Virus record (IMG/VR): IMGVR_UViG_3300032296_004087
Coordinates: 53,136 to 117,135 of that record
Direction: 5' to 3' (one strand)
DNA: 64,000 nucleotides
From: a virus
In this document: positions 22,584 to 30,164 of the stretch, piece after piece
How the letters are laid out: each line of letters starts with the position of its first letter
How positions within the stretch are numbered: position 1 is the stretch's first letter
Notes under the pieces: model-generated
What the model saw: only the letters and a program-made list of their open reading frames with translations
What the model was told of the DNA's origin: nothing
The model's database searches: none
Program-made: the position numbers and the translations under genes

Positions 22584-23412
22584 TAGAATTAATTATATTG
22601 TCCAAATAGGTGGGGTGATTATCCACCCTTCTCCAATTTGTTTCTTTGATTCCCCCCCTTATAACCTCGTTTACTATCATCTGAGATTGTTTCTCATAAC
22701 CCCAAGTTTCCTTGATACCATCTCTGATGATATGGTCGGCCCTCATTAATGAATGTAACTCACAATATTTAGTTTCTTTAATACCCCCCTCTAAAACAAT
22801 ATTAACCTCATTCATTCGTTTCATTTCTTTTGTAACAGGTTCAAAATTCATTGGGTTAAGTATTTCCAAAAAGTGTGGATTGGTTTCTTTTACACGATTA
22901 TTAATTATCCCTTCTACTCTTCCTTTATGATGGTATGAGTCATCGTGAGTTTCATTGATACCATTTTTGATGATATTACCAAGAAGAATCGGATTCATCT
23001 TTTGTCCAAAAGTTTTTTTCACCCCATTTTGAATGGTGTCTTCAATTGGGTTTTTCCGTTGGTTTGTTCCCCACTGGGTTTGTTTCACCCCATTTTGAAT
23101 GGTATCGTCAACCATTACCTTTGGCATAAATTCAGTATCATAAGTGTCTTTTACCCCATTTTTAATAAAATTCTCAACCCACTCGGTGATATAATTCTGA
23201 TTTTTGACCGTATCTTCAAACCCCATCAATCCTGCAAGAATCGACTGAAAGAAATAAAAATTATACCAAAGAGTTCCATCTTTAGTTAATTCTATGACCC
23301 ACTGTTTTTTGTCGGTCAAAATAATCCAAGTGGACCCATTGTTATAATAAGTGTCGGCACCCTTGAGTTTGAATTCCATAATCTTATGGAACATTTTTTT
23401 ATATCCGTTCAT
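22573..23412 (-). CDS. Protein with 22-residue NG[IV]KET repeats
   Basis: 279 residues. After an N-terminal WxxxL-rich domain of about 90 residues come at least seven tandem units of 21-23 residues, each with (I/V)IxxG(I/V)KET: NGVKDT, NGVKQT, NGVKKT, NGINET, NRVKET, GGIKET, DGIKET, GGIKET. Units differ in the variable stretch between motifs. I know no named family with this repeat. Host-like TATATTTG at 23418-23425 precedes the ATG by 5 nt, unlike most repeat proteins here. Confidence 0.82.
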   Translation of the reverse strand: MNGYKKMFHKIMEFKLKGADTYYNNGSTWIILTDKKQWVIELTKDGTLWYNFYFFQSILAGLMGFEDTVKNQNYITEWVENFIKNGVKDTYDTEFMPKVMVDDTIQNGVKQTQWGTNQRKNPIEDTIQNGVKKTFGQKMNPILLGNIIKNGINETHDDSYHHKGRVEGIINNRVKETNPHFLEILNPMNFEPVTKEMKRMNEVNIVLEGGIKETKYCELHSLMRADHIIRDGIKETWGYEKQSQMIVNEVIRGGIKETNWRRVDNHPTYLDNIINSTKL

Positions 23413-23417
23413 AGTAT

Positions 23418-23425
23418 CAAATATA
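23418..23425 (-). promoter_or_regulatory. Host-like -7 box TATATTTG, minus strand
   Basis: 5 nt before the start at 23412. Confidence 0.7.
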
Positions 23426-23429
23426 ATAA

Positions 23430-23458
23430 AAAACCCCCTTCGTGAAAAGGGGGGGGTT
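23430..23458 (-). terminator. Rho-independent terminator of the 45-residue basic gene
   Basis: CCCCCTT and AAGGGGG stem with T-run on the minus strand, directly followed by the promoter of the NGIKET gene. Confidence 0.75.
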
Positions 23459-23466
23459 GAGAGAAG

Positions 23467-23604
23467 TTATCGTCCTTGACCTCTATAAGCCTTTTTATAG
23501 AGTTTAGAACGCTTGCTCTTTGAGGTTTTGGTCTTAGCGTGAATGCCAGGACGAGAAACATTTGGTTTTTCTAACTTACCACTCGAGGATGAGATTTTTG
23601 CCAT
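23467..23604 (-). CDS. Small very basic protein, 45 residues
   Basis: MAKISSSSGKLEKPNVSRPG, then a Lys/Ser-rich body SKSKRSKLYKKAYRGQGR. Extremely basic, no hydrophobic core, so probably disordered and nucleic-acid- or ribosome-associated. Its TATATTTG promoter lies at 23632-23639 and a terminator follows, so it is an independent transcription unit, suggesting it matters. Similar small basic proteins exist in Bacteroidota phages to my recollection, without a name. Confidence 0.75.
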   Translation of the reverse strand: MAKISSSSGKLEKPNVSRPGIHAKTKTSKSKRSKLYKKAYRGQGR

Positions 23605-23681
23605 TTTTAATTTTAATTAGAATTTGTTCTACAAATATAAAACAACTTTTACTTTTCACCAAATGGTTTTATTATTTCAAT

Positions 23682-23840
23682 ATGGAAAATATAAAAGGTA
23701 CTATAGAACTAACAGATAAAAAAATCACTTTGAAACCATATGATGGTTCTAAAGAAATTTGGATTCGTAAATTAAATCCTGAGTTTGAGGTTGGTTTGGT
23801 TTTCATCAAACATATGGGTGAATATTTTTTTAAAAAATAA
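23682..23840 (+). CDS. Small hypothetical protein, 52 residues
   Basis: MENIKGTIELTDKKITLKPYDGSKEIW; beta-rich. I chose the ATG at 23682; the longer frame from 23562 runs over the divergent promoter region. Unknown function. Confidence 0.62.
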   Translation: MENIKGTIELTDKKITLKPYDGSKEIWIRKLNPEFEVGLVFIKHMGEYFFKK

Positions 23841-23861
23841 TTTCCATCAAGATTTTTGTTT

Positions 23862-23869
23862 TATCTTTG
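23862..23869 (+). promoter_or_regulatory. Host-like -7 box TATCTTTG, 4 nt before ATG
   Basis: Spacer GGGT then the ATG at 23874. Confidence 0.7.
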
Positions 23870-23873
23870 GGGT

Positions 23874-24383
23874 ATGGAAAACTTTTACAAGAAGGTTTAT
23901 AACCCTGAAGACAAGACCATCGATGCATATTATTATGTAAAGAGTGAAACATCGACTCAGATTGTTATTTTGAATGTTCAAGAAAAAGAAAAGTCAGGTA
24001 ATGAATGGGCCAATGGTGCTTTGGATTACTTTATAAGAGTCAAAGAAATAAAATTACCTAAAAGTCAAATAAAGGTTTTATCACACGATGAAAATCGTTC
24101 AGGTTATTTTTTAATTAGGATACCTTATTGGTTGTTTAAAAAAAATGATGACTTGGAAATTATTCGGCTCTCTGTGTCCAAAAAATTTAGTATCAAACCC
24201 GATGACCCTTTGATTGATAATTTTTTTATTAAGGAATATCGTGAGGCATTGCAAGGTTGTGGAACTGATATGAACCACATTGACATTGTCTATAACAATC
24301 TCCAAAATTCAAGAAAACCTAAAGTAACACCATCGAAACCCCTACAAACTAAAATCGAAATTTTCAAAACTTACGGGAGATAG
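23874..24383 (+). CDS. Hypothetical protein, 169 residues
   Basis: MENFYKKVYNPEDKTIDAYYYVKSETST; mixed alpha/beta, basic Lys-rich end. Start fixed by the promoter 4 nt upstream. No domain recognised; likely an early gene by promoter class. Confidence 0.78.
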   Translation: MENFYKKVYNPEDKTIDAYYYVKSETSTQIVILNVQEKEKSGNEWANGALDYFIRVKEIKLPKSQIKVLSHDENRSGYFLIRIPYWLFKKNDDLEIIRLSVSKKFSIKPDDPLIDNFFIKEYREALQGCGTDMNHIDIVYNNLQNSRKPKVTPSKPLQTKIEIFKTYGR

Positions 24384-24408
24384 AAAAGAATATTAAATTT
24401 TTTACAAC

Positions 24409-24415
24409 TATTTAT
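24409..24415 (+). promoter_or_regulatory. Phage late-type promoter box TATTTAT
   Basis: 4 nt before the ATG at 24420. Confidence 0.65.
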
Positions 24416-24419
24416 CTAT

Positions 24420-24512
24420 ATGAAAAAATGGTTGGAAAATTTAATCGGTTGGATTGGAGTTTTCATAATTATTTTTGGTTTACTCTATTTGGGTTACTTA
24501 GCAAGACATTGA
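24420..24512 (+). CDS. Tiny membrane peptide, 30 residues
   Basis: MKKWLENLIGWIGVFIIIFG followed by LLYLGYLARH: one membrane helix with basic ends. Its own TATTTAT promoter (4 nt) and a following terminator argue that it is a real late gene. Could be a holin-like or lysis-modulating peptide, by size and topology only. Confidence 0.65.
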   Translation: MKKWLENLIGWIGVFIIIFGLLYLGYLARH

Positions 24513-24552
24513 CCCTTAAGTGGGACTAGGACCGTTTCTGTTATGGGAACGA

Positions 24553-24590
24553 AAAAGGGGGAATTCGCTACTCCCCCTTTTATTTTTTTG
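24553..24590 (+). terminator. Rho-independent terminator
   Basis: AAAAAGGGGGA and TCCCCCTTTT stem, then a T-run. Confidence 0.85.
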
Positions 24591-24595
24591 TTAAA

Positions 24596-24602
24596 TATTT
24601 AT
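24596..24602 (+). promoter_or_regulatory. Phage late-type promoter box TATTTAT
   Basis: Immediately after a terminator, 18 nt before the proposed TTG start at 24621. Confidence 0.5.
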
Positions 24603-24620
24603 TGTTAAGATATTACTAAC

Positions 24621-24977
24621 TTGGATAACGGTATAATAGAACAGAATAGACTAATTAACACCCTGAAAAGGGTGATGGGCGACTATACTTCAAAACCCAA
24701 CATGTCTTATTCTAACAAAGTAAAAGAGTACCTTAACATAAAATTTGGTAAACTCACTATGGTAGCTAATCAAGAAAGTATGATTTATTTTGTTAATTCT
24801 GCTGGAAAAACACCAATGACATATCTTAAAAAAAGAGACATAATTAAGGTCCCCTCATCTGTTATGATAGGTGTGATGGAAATGTTTGGAATTGACGAAG
24901 ATTTTTTAGAAGAAATTTTTAAAGATTGGGTAAATGAAAAATACGATTTACCCGTTCGGTTTGTTGATTATTATTAA
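24621..24977 (+). CDS. Late protein of the C-terminal DW family, probable TTG start
   Basis: 118 residues. Read from TTG at 24621 the N-terminus is MDNGIIEQNRLINTLKRVMGDY, which resembles the tag NLQENIIRIKQVMG of the 9861 gene, favouring this non-ATG start. C-terminal LEEIFKDWVNEKYDLPVRFV aligns with the 9294 and 22221 proteins. No known domain. Confidence 0.72.
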   Translation: MDNGIIEQNRLINTLKRVMGDYTSKPNMSYSNKVKEYLNIKFGKLTMVANQESMIYFVNSAGKTPMTYLKKRDIIKVPSSVMIGVMEMFGIDEDFLEEIFKDWVNEKYDLPVRFVDYY

Positions 24978-24987
24978 ATAAAAAAAT

Positions 24988-25722
24988 ATGTTAAGTAATA
25001 AGACTTATCGGAACATCGAAGAATACTCTCGGGCTTTTAAAACTGATATTCCATTTAACCACATTGTGATGGATGATTTTTTCCGTGAAGATGTTATTGA
25101 CAGATTAATGAATGAAGTTGAGTTTATTTCTTCGAATCCAAGTGAATTATGGAGGTTTGTTGGCGGTGGAAATTATGATGAACACAATGACCAAGTAAAT
25201 AAAAAACAAATTTATGACTTTGGTAATATGTTACCAACAATGAGAGAAGTTATTAAATATTTAAACTCTCCTGAGTTTCTTCAAATTGTTAGTAAAATTT
25301 CTGGTTTAAATAACTTAACACATGAGTCCGAAGGTTTTGCAAATGCCGCTTATCACCAAACTGGAAGGGGTGGTAGATTAGAAGTACACCACGATTTTAA
25401 TGATAGCCAAGTACGACCTGACCTATATCGTCATCTTAATCTTTTAGTTTATTTAAATGCTTATTGGGATAAATCTTGGAACGGTGACTTAGAACTTTGG
25501 TGGAAAAACATGTCGGGTCCCGCAAAATTTATTTCCCCAATATCCAACCGTGTGGTTATGTTTAATATTGATAAAGCACCTCACGGTCACCCACATCCAC
25601 TTCAATGTCCAGAAGAAATTAATAGAAAAAGTTTAGCATTATATTACTACAACAATCAAAAACCAAAATATAATTTGGTACAAAGAGCTATTTGGAAAAG
25701 TGAAATACCAACTTTAGAATAA
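24988..25722 (+). CDS. 2-oxoglutarate/Fe(II)-dependent oxygenase
   Basis: 244 residues. The iron facial triad is visible as H-H-D in LEVHHDFND near residues 134-136 and a distal His in HGHPHPL near 195. The segment LNLLVYLNAYWDKSWNGDLELW is the typical strand/loop of prolyl-hydroxylase-like (P4H) enzymes. About half of its landmark segments recur in the minus-strand gene at 39495, so the two are paralogues. Such phage enzymes may hydroxylate proteins, sugars or nucleobases. Starts 10 nt after the previous gene. Confidence 0.9.
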   Translation: MLSNKTYRNIEEYSRAFKTDIPFNHIVMDDFFREDVIDRLMNEVEFISSNPSELWRFVGGGNYDEHNDQVNKKQIYDFGNMLPTMREVIKYLNSPEFLQIVSKISGLNNLTHESEGFANAAYHQTGRGGRLEVHHDFNDSQVRPDLYRHLNLLVYLNAYWDKSWNGDLELWWKNMSGPAKFISPISNRVVMFNIDKAPHGHPHPLQCPEEINRKSLALYYYNNQKPKYNLVQRAIWKSEIPTLE

Positions 25723-26013
25723 CTATTGTTTGGGTTTTAAAACTTGTAGTATTCTTTCTATTTCTTTCTCTGCTTTGTTGATGTATCCACCTCGGTAGTA
25801 AAGTTCCATAATATATTCAGCAAGTTCTTGGGCAAAGTCTTTCTTAGTTAAAGTTTCTCTGTGAATTATACTCCATATTAAATTGTAAGTTGGAATCTCC
25901 ATACCGAGTTTTTCGGATTCTGACATAATTAAATTTGAAAGATTTTTTGAGTACTCGGGAGAAAATCTACCTTCGTACACCAAAACCTCTTCAATTGCCT
26001 CTTTAAAGTCCAT
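25723..26013 (-). CDS. Small tagged helical protein, 96 residues
   Basis: MDFKEAIEEVLVYEGRF is tag-like, with V-Y-E as possible site. All-helical, acidic; no known motif. Minus-strand TATTTAT at 26020-26026 lies 6 nt upstream. Its stop abuts the convergent oxygenase stop. Confidence 0.75.
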   Translation of the reverse strand: MDFKEAIEEVLVYEGRFSPEYSKNLSNLIMSESEKLGMEIPTYNLIWSIIHRETLTKKDFAQELAEYIMELYYRGGYINKAEKEIERILQVLKPKQ

Positions 26014-26019
26014 ATTTAA

Positions 26020-26026
26020 ATAAATA
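26020..26026 (-). promoter_or_regulatory. Phage late-type promoter box on minus strand
   Basis: Divergent partner of the TATTTAT at 26032-26038 on the plus strand. Confidence 0.6.
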
Positions 26027-26031
26027 TAAAG

Positions 26032-26038
26032 TATTTAT
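26032..26038 (+). promoter_or_regulatory. Phage late-type promoter box TATTTAT
   Basis: 8 nt before the ATG at 26047. Confidence 0.6.
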
Positions 26039-26046
26039 AGAATAGT

Positions 26047-26472
26047 ATGACACGCAGTGAGGTAGAAAATAGTCTTGAAATGAGAGTTGTGTTTAGGGAG
26101 ATGGTAAAAAAATACCCCTTTATCCTTGATATAAAAATGACAGATGATTTCGAAGAAGACAAAATTAAATATGATTGGGTATATTTTTCCGAAATTACAA
26201 TATCAAATTCTAAGGTGATGGAACAATATCCTAATTGGAGTGTCAGGCCTTGGATGGATGGCCGTTTAAAAAAAGAAGGTAAAATTAATAATTTAATTTA
26301 CTTGTCAGAATTATATCAATCGACGGAGGTTCCTACCCCTTCTGAAGTTCAAGATGAAATGGGTGAAGTAACAGAAAAAATTCATCGGATGATTCAAAAA
26401 CAAGCAACAATTCCTGATGAATTTAAGTTGAAAAAGCAAATTGCGTTTTCCGAATTTAAAGTTGTGGAATGA
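26047..26472 (+). CDS. Hypothetical late protein, 141 residues
   Basis: MTRSEVENSLEMRVVFREMVKKYPF start; charged, with WVYFSEITIS and a helical C-terminus. No recognised family. Overlaps the next gene by 4 nt (ATGA), so the two are coupled. Confidence 0.75.
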   Translation: MTRSEVENSLEMRVVFREMVKKYPFILDIKMTDDFEEDKIKYDWVYFSEITISNSKVMEQYPNWSVRPWMDGRLKKEGKINNLIYLSELYQSTEVPTPSEVQDEMGEVTEKIHRMIQKQATIPDEFKLKKQIAFSEFKVVE

Positions 26473-27416
26473 AAAGTTTAAGATTGTATAGTATATTATT
26501 AGAAGAATCATCTGAGAGAGCATTTTCTATCGATGAAATTAAAATTTTCAACCTTTTAAACAGAGAAAAACAAAATCTTAAAAGCAAAGGGGAAATCACT
26601 GAATATCTGAAAAAGGTATTAGGTTATTTAGGTTACGATAAGGGTGATTCGATGTATTACTATTATCTTTATTCTTTAAATTATCGTCCCGATGGAAGAT
26701 ATGAGGAAATAAAAAAGGGCGAAGAAAAATCATTATCAGACATTAAAGCCGGCAAAATTGCCAATTACACAATGTCAACATTTGCAAAAGGTAAAATACC
26801 TTTTAAAGGAAATAATGTCGAAGGGTTTTGGGAAACTGACCCAAAGGGTGTAAAACAATTTGTGATAACATCATACGGATGGTATCCAATTTATATTTTT
26901 AAGGACAAATTTTGGTACCAAGTTTCAGAACCATTTTCTAAAAGCACCAGTAAACAAATGGGTCAGACTCGTATTTGGGGTGATAATCGATATGTTTTGG
27001 AACCACAACAGATGAACCAACTCAGAAATGGTGTTGACATCAATAAAATTCAAGATTCAATTTTTGATGGTTTTTATGATTTTTTAAAATCTTCATATGA
27101 AGGTCGTAATTACATTTTTATAACAGGTTCGAATCCTTTGAGACAATTTGGATATCCAACTGATAAAGTGAGATTCAAAATTCGTTTGGATTCTATAGAA
27201 AAAAACGATAAAATAATTTTTAATTTGGATGTTTTGGAAGTTGCTTTCTTAGATATTGATGGAAAAATTGTGACCAAGCAAAAGCCGAATGTACAGGATT
27301 TTGAAGAAAGAATGGGTAAAACTTTAGAGGAGGTACTCATCCGTAATTTACCTTATAAATTCGCAAAAACCGCAAAAGAAAAATTGGAAATAAATGTCAA
27401 TTTTGTGACTGAATAA
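26469..27416 (+). CDS. Tagged late protein, 315 residues
   Basis: MKSLRLYSILLEESSERAF carries an L-L-E site at residue 12, very like a cleavable head-targeting tag. The N-terminal third is helical with many Tyr (MYYYYLYSLNY), the rest is mixed. No domain recognised. Encoded with the 141-residue protein from one TATTTAT promoter; probably an internal virion protein. Confidence 0.78.
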   Translation: MKSLRLYSILLEESSERAFSIDEIKIFNLLNREKQNLKSKGEITEYLKKVLGYLGYDKGDSMYYYYLYSLNYRPDGRYEEIKKGEEKSLSDIKAGKIANYTMSTFAKGKIPFKGNNVEGFWETDPKGVKQFVITSYGWYPIYIFKDKFWYQVSEPFSKSTSKQMGQTRIWGDNRYVLEPQQMNQLRNGVDINKIQDSIFDGFYDFLKSSYEGRNYIFITGSNPLRQFGYPTDKVRFKIRLDSIEKNDKIIFNLDVLEVAFLDIDGKIVTKQKPNVQDFEERMGKTLEEVLIRNLPYKFAKTAKEKLEINVNFVTE

Positions 27417-27729
27417 ATTCCGATTCCATTTTATACCAAATTTTGAAAATTGAGTAGATATTCATTCTACGAGACAATCCCTTTTCAATTAGTTGTCCCA
27501 TTTTGATTAAATGTTCTTTATTTCTGTAATCTATTTTTATAATATACCCCCCTTTTTTATTTTTTTCTTGTTCGGTGTGAAAAACCCATTTACCTTCTTC
27601 TTCCAATTTTAGAGCGGTTATCATATCCTTGACAATCATTTTACATTGGATATCTCTATCTTCACAAAGTTTTTTTAAATCCGCAACTTTCATTTTGTTA
27701 TATTCTAAGATTTTTGGGACTCGTGGCAT
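27397..27729 (-). CDS. SAP-domain protein, 110 residues
   Basis: MKVADLKKLCEDRDIQC then VKDMITALKLEEEGKW (residues about 12-48) fits the SAP fold (two helices with LKxLCxxRxIxxxGxKxxLIxxL), a DNA/RNA-binding module. The C-terminal half is basic. Convergent with the tagged 315-residue gene, overlapping it by 20 nt. Could target other phage factors to nucleic acid. Confidence 0.75.
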   Translation of the reverse strand: MPRVPKILEYNKMKVADLKKLCEDRDIQCKMIVKDMITALKLEEEGKWVFHTEQEKNKKGGYIIKIDYRNKEHLIKMGQLIEKGLSRRMNIYSIFKIWYKMESEFIQSQN

Positions 27730-27761
27730 TTTTTAAGATATTTATGGTAAAATTATACACT

Positions 27762-28373
27762 ATGAGTTTAAAAAATCTACAAACAAAAATCGGAGTAACT
27801 GCGGACGGAGCTTTCGGTCCAGGAACTTTAAAAGCTGCAATGGCTTATTATAAAATGACACCTGAAAGAGCCGCACATTTCTTCGCTCAAACAGCACATG
27901 AAACAGGAGGTTTTAAAGCATTCTCAGAAAACTTGAATTATTCTGGTGATGGTTTGAAAAAAATCTTTGGAAAGTATTTTCCTGGTACCTTGAATGAGTC
28001 TTACCAAAGGAACCCTGAGAAAATTGCTAATCGGGTTTATGCATCAAGAATGGGTAATGGTGATGAAACATCGGGTGAGGGATGGAAGTATCGTGGTAGA
28101 GGCGCTCTTCAATTGACAGGTAAAGCAAACTACAAAGCATTTGCTGATTACCTGAAGAATCCATTGATTATGGAACAACCTGACTTGGTTGCTGGTGAAT
28201 TGTCATTTGAATCTGCAATGTTTTTCTTTGAGAAAAATAAGTTATGGGACATCTGTGACAAAGGTGTTACAAAAGAAACTATTTTAGCACTTACTAAGAG
28301 AATCAATGGTGGTACTCACGGATTGGCTGATAGAGAAGAAAAAACATTCAAATACTACGGATTATTGAAATAA
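27762..28373 (+). CDS. GH19 endolysin (chitinase-like muramidase)
   Basis: 203 residues from ATG at 27762 (MSLKNLQTKIGVTADGAFG). A short peptidoglycan-binding-like start is followed by the GH19 fold. FFAQTAHETGGFKAFSENLNYS carries the catalytic Glu in HETGGF; YRGRGALQLTGKANY and RINGGTHGL are further signature segments. GH19 phage enzymes cleave the bacterial cell-wall glycan at lysis. TATTTAT at 27739-27745 lies 16 nt upstream. No signal peptide, so a holin is expected; candidates lie at 28614-28961, 31248 and 31896. Confidence 0.93.
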   Translation: MSLKNLQTKIGVTADGAFGPGTLKAAMAYYKMTPERAAHFFAQTAHETGGFKAFSENLNYSGDGLKKIFGKYFPGTLNESYQRNPEKIANRVYASRMGNGDETSGEGWKYRGRGALQLTGKANYKAFADYLKNPLIMEQPDLVAGELSFESAMFFFEKNKLWDICDKGVTKETILALTKRINGGTHGLADREEKTFKYYGLLK

Positions 28374-28399
28374 GTTAAACTTATGTTTATCTTGTGAAT

Positions 28400-28621
28400 A
28401 TGACACTAAAAAGATTATATTACAAGTTGACATCAAAGGTTCCGACTGAAGAACTTAATTATTCCGTAAAAGACTTTAAAAAAGGGATGAGGTGGGCAAA
28501 ATCGCTCCATCATCCCTTTATTGATAGTAGAAGTCTTGATGAATATTTTCACAGATGGGATTCTGTTGAAATTTTAGCCTATCTTAATGAATTGATTAGG
28601 AAACACCAAAAAAATGTTTGA
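28400..28621 (+). CDS. Small hypothetical protein, 73 residues
   Basis: MTLKRLYYKLTSKVPTEELN, helical, His/Trp-rich centre. Start placed at ATG 28400 rather than the GTG two codons earlier. Overlaps the next gene by 8 nt. Unknown function, possibly in the lysis region. Confidence 0.68.
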   Translation: MTLKRLYYKLTSKVPTEELNYSVKDFKKGMRWAKSLHHPFIDSRSLDEYFHRWDSVEILAYLNELIRKHQKNV

Positions 28622-28808
28622 TTTGACGAAGTTTTTTATTCGTTGGGTTGCAAATAATCTATCGATACCATTTTGGGTTGTGGGTCATGTACATTTGACA
28701 ATGAATGTGTACGAAGATTTATACGAAATAATAATGTCTTTTGGTATGAACATTATTGTTGGAATCGGTTTTTGGTTAGATTGGAGAGAAAATAAAAGAA
28801 ATATTTGA
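28614..28808 (+). CDS. Small membrane protein, 64 residues
   Basis: MFDLTKFFIRWVANNLSIPF with two hydrophobic stretches (residues 15-30 and 41-56) and a charged C-terminus WRENKRNI. Located 240 nt after the endolysin, so it is a holin candidate by topology and position. Confidence 0.65.
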   Translation: MFDLTKFFIRWVANNLSIPFWVVGHVHLTMNVYEDLYEIIMSFGMNIIVGIGFWLDWRENKRNI

Positions 28809-28832
28809 TATTTATTATTCAAACAATCATTT

Positions 28833-28961
28833 ATGTGGGTAATACTTGTCTCAGCTGTTGTTGGAGTTTCTTATTTTAGTGGGTGTCTTATTGGACACAA
28901 ACTTTTTTTAAGAAAATTCGGTAAAAAAATGTCTTGTAGGTTTAATCCTTTAAATTTTTGA
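28833..28961 (+). CDS. Small membrane protein, 42 residues
   Basis: MWVILVSAVVGVSYFSGCLI then a basic tail. TATTTAT at 28809-28815 upstream. One membrane helix; perhaps an antiholin- or spanin-like peptide, unproven. Confidence 0.58.
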   Translation: MWVILVSAVVGVSYFSGCLIGHKLFLRKFGKKMSCRFNPLNF

Positions 28962-28990
28962 GATTTTTACGATAATATAAAAAAAAAGAT

Positions 28991-29182
28991 ATGAATTTAA
29001 ATTCAGACACAAGAAAAGCCGAACAATACAGTAAATTGATGTTTCAGTTTCAAAGGACTCAAGAGAGAATTAAGGATATTGAGACCGAAAATACTGTCAT
29101 TGACAAAAATACTCCTCGTGAACTTGCTCACCTTAAGGTTCAACTCCGTCAAATTTCAGAACAAATAAGAAGCTTGTATTAA
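28991..29182 (+). CDS. Small coiled-coil protein, 63 residues
   Basis: MNLNSDTRKAEQYSKLMFQF, then heptad-like RTQERIKDIETEN and LAHLKVQLRQISEQIRSLY. Entirely helical and charged, consistent with a coiled coil. Unknown role. Confidence 0.7.
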   Translation: MNLNSDTRKAEQYSKLMFQFQRTQERIKDIETENTVIDKNTPRELAHLKVQLRQISEQIRSLY

Positions 29183-29196
29183 TTTTTTTTGTATTC

Positions 29197-29856
29197 ATGA
29201 ATTTATCTCATGAACATAAAGTTATATGGTGGACCAAACCCGAAATGGGGGAAAAATTGGTGGCATCCGCTTTTGAGGTGTTAAATTTCGTAACATTATC
29301 GTATGACGGGACTGAAATACCCACATCGAAACGAAAAATATCTTTTATTGACAAAATTCCCCCTTTATGTGAGGATTATTCACTGATAATGTCAGTTAGA
29401 AATCCATATTATCATATAATAAATTATTATTTACGAATTTCCGAGACGAATTGGAAATTGAAGATTAATACAAAGGAAAATTTCATTAAAAGTATGAATA
29501 ATTGGGTTTCAGAGATTTTTTCCGTTGATGAAAAAATATTACTAGGTACCGATAGTGGATTACAGCATATTTTCCCATACAATATTAATAAAAGACAACC
29601 TGATTTTGTTCTGAAATTCGAAAACATAAAGGAAAGTCTCACCGAGTTATTTTTTCTGATGAATATAAACTTCCAATTCAATGAACACCTTTTAAAAAAC
29701 AACGAGGAATTCGAAGTTAACACATTAAGTTATGAAAACGCTTCGAAAATATACAAAGTATTCAAAAAACACTTCGATAATTTTAATTACGACCCTTTTT
29801 CATTTACCGATAAAGAATTATCCCTTAAAGATAAAGTCAATTTTATTCATAACTAA
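29197..29856 (+). CDS. Sulfotransferase-like protein
   Basis: 219 residues. VIWWTKPEMGEKLVASAF takes the place of the 5'-PSB loop, YSLIMSVRNPYYHIINYYLR matches the vRnPxxRxxSxY 3'-phosphate loop of carbohydrate sulfotransferases, and YENASKIYKVFKKHFDNFNYDPFSF fits their C-terminal end. The family would transfer sulfate from PAPS to a glycan; the loop is non-canonical so activity is uncertain. It fits with the other glycan-modifying enzymes of the window. Confidence 0.68.
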   Translation: MNLSHEHKVIWWTKPEMGEKLVASAFEVLNFVTLSYDGTEIPTSKRKISFIDKIPPLCEDYSLIMSVRNPYYHIINYYLRISETNWKLKINTKENFIKSMNNWVSEIFSVDEKILLGTDSGLQHIFPYNINKRQPDFVLKFENIKESLTELFFLMNINFQFNEHLLKNNEEFEVNTLSYENASKIYKVFKKHFDNFNYDPFSFTDKELSLKDKVNFIHN

Positions 29857-29860
29857 TAGA

Positions 29861-29867
29861 TATTTAT
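29861..29867 (+). promoter_or_regulatory. Phage late-type promoter box TATTTAT
   Basis: 4 nt before the ATG at 29872. Confidence 0.65.
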
Positions 29868-29871
29868 TGTT

Positions 29872-30162
29872 ATGGGACAAAGACTTATTGTAAATCAAGA
29901 AGAAAAAGAAAACATACAAAAGATGTATGAACAAATGACCGGTGTCGCTTTCGGTGGTGAAATGAATGGTTTCAAAAAAAAGGTTGAAACTCCCTCTGAA
30001 GAAGTAAAAGATATTAAATCGCTCAATCAAGATTTGATACTAAAAAATGTGGATTTTTTCTATGACGATGTAACTAAGTCTTTCGAAGTTGTTTCGCGTA
30101 ATGATAGATACTTCGGCCAAGGTGGAAAACCAATAAGATATACAGCATCAATTAAGAAATAA
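29872..30162 (+). CDS. Tagged late protein, paralogue of 18975
   Basis: 96 residues. MGQRLIVNQEEKENIQKMYEQM followed by GVAFGGEMNGFKKKVE, closely matching the 18975 protein; the acidic tail of the latter is replaced here by a folded basic end (FFYDDVTKSFEVVSRNDRYF). Possible site M-Y-E. The pair shows a reusable N-terminal module on different bodies. Confidence 0.78.
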   Translation: MGQRLIVNQEEKENIQKMYEQMTGVAFGGEMNGFKKKVETPSEEVKDIKSLNQDLILKNVDFFYDDVTKSFEVVSRNDRYFGQGGKPIRYTASIKK

Positions 30163-30164
30163 TC

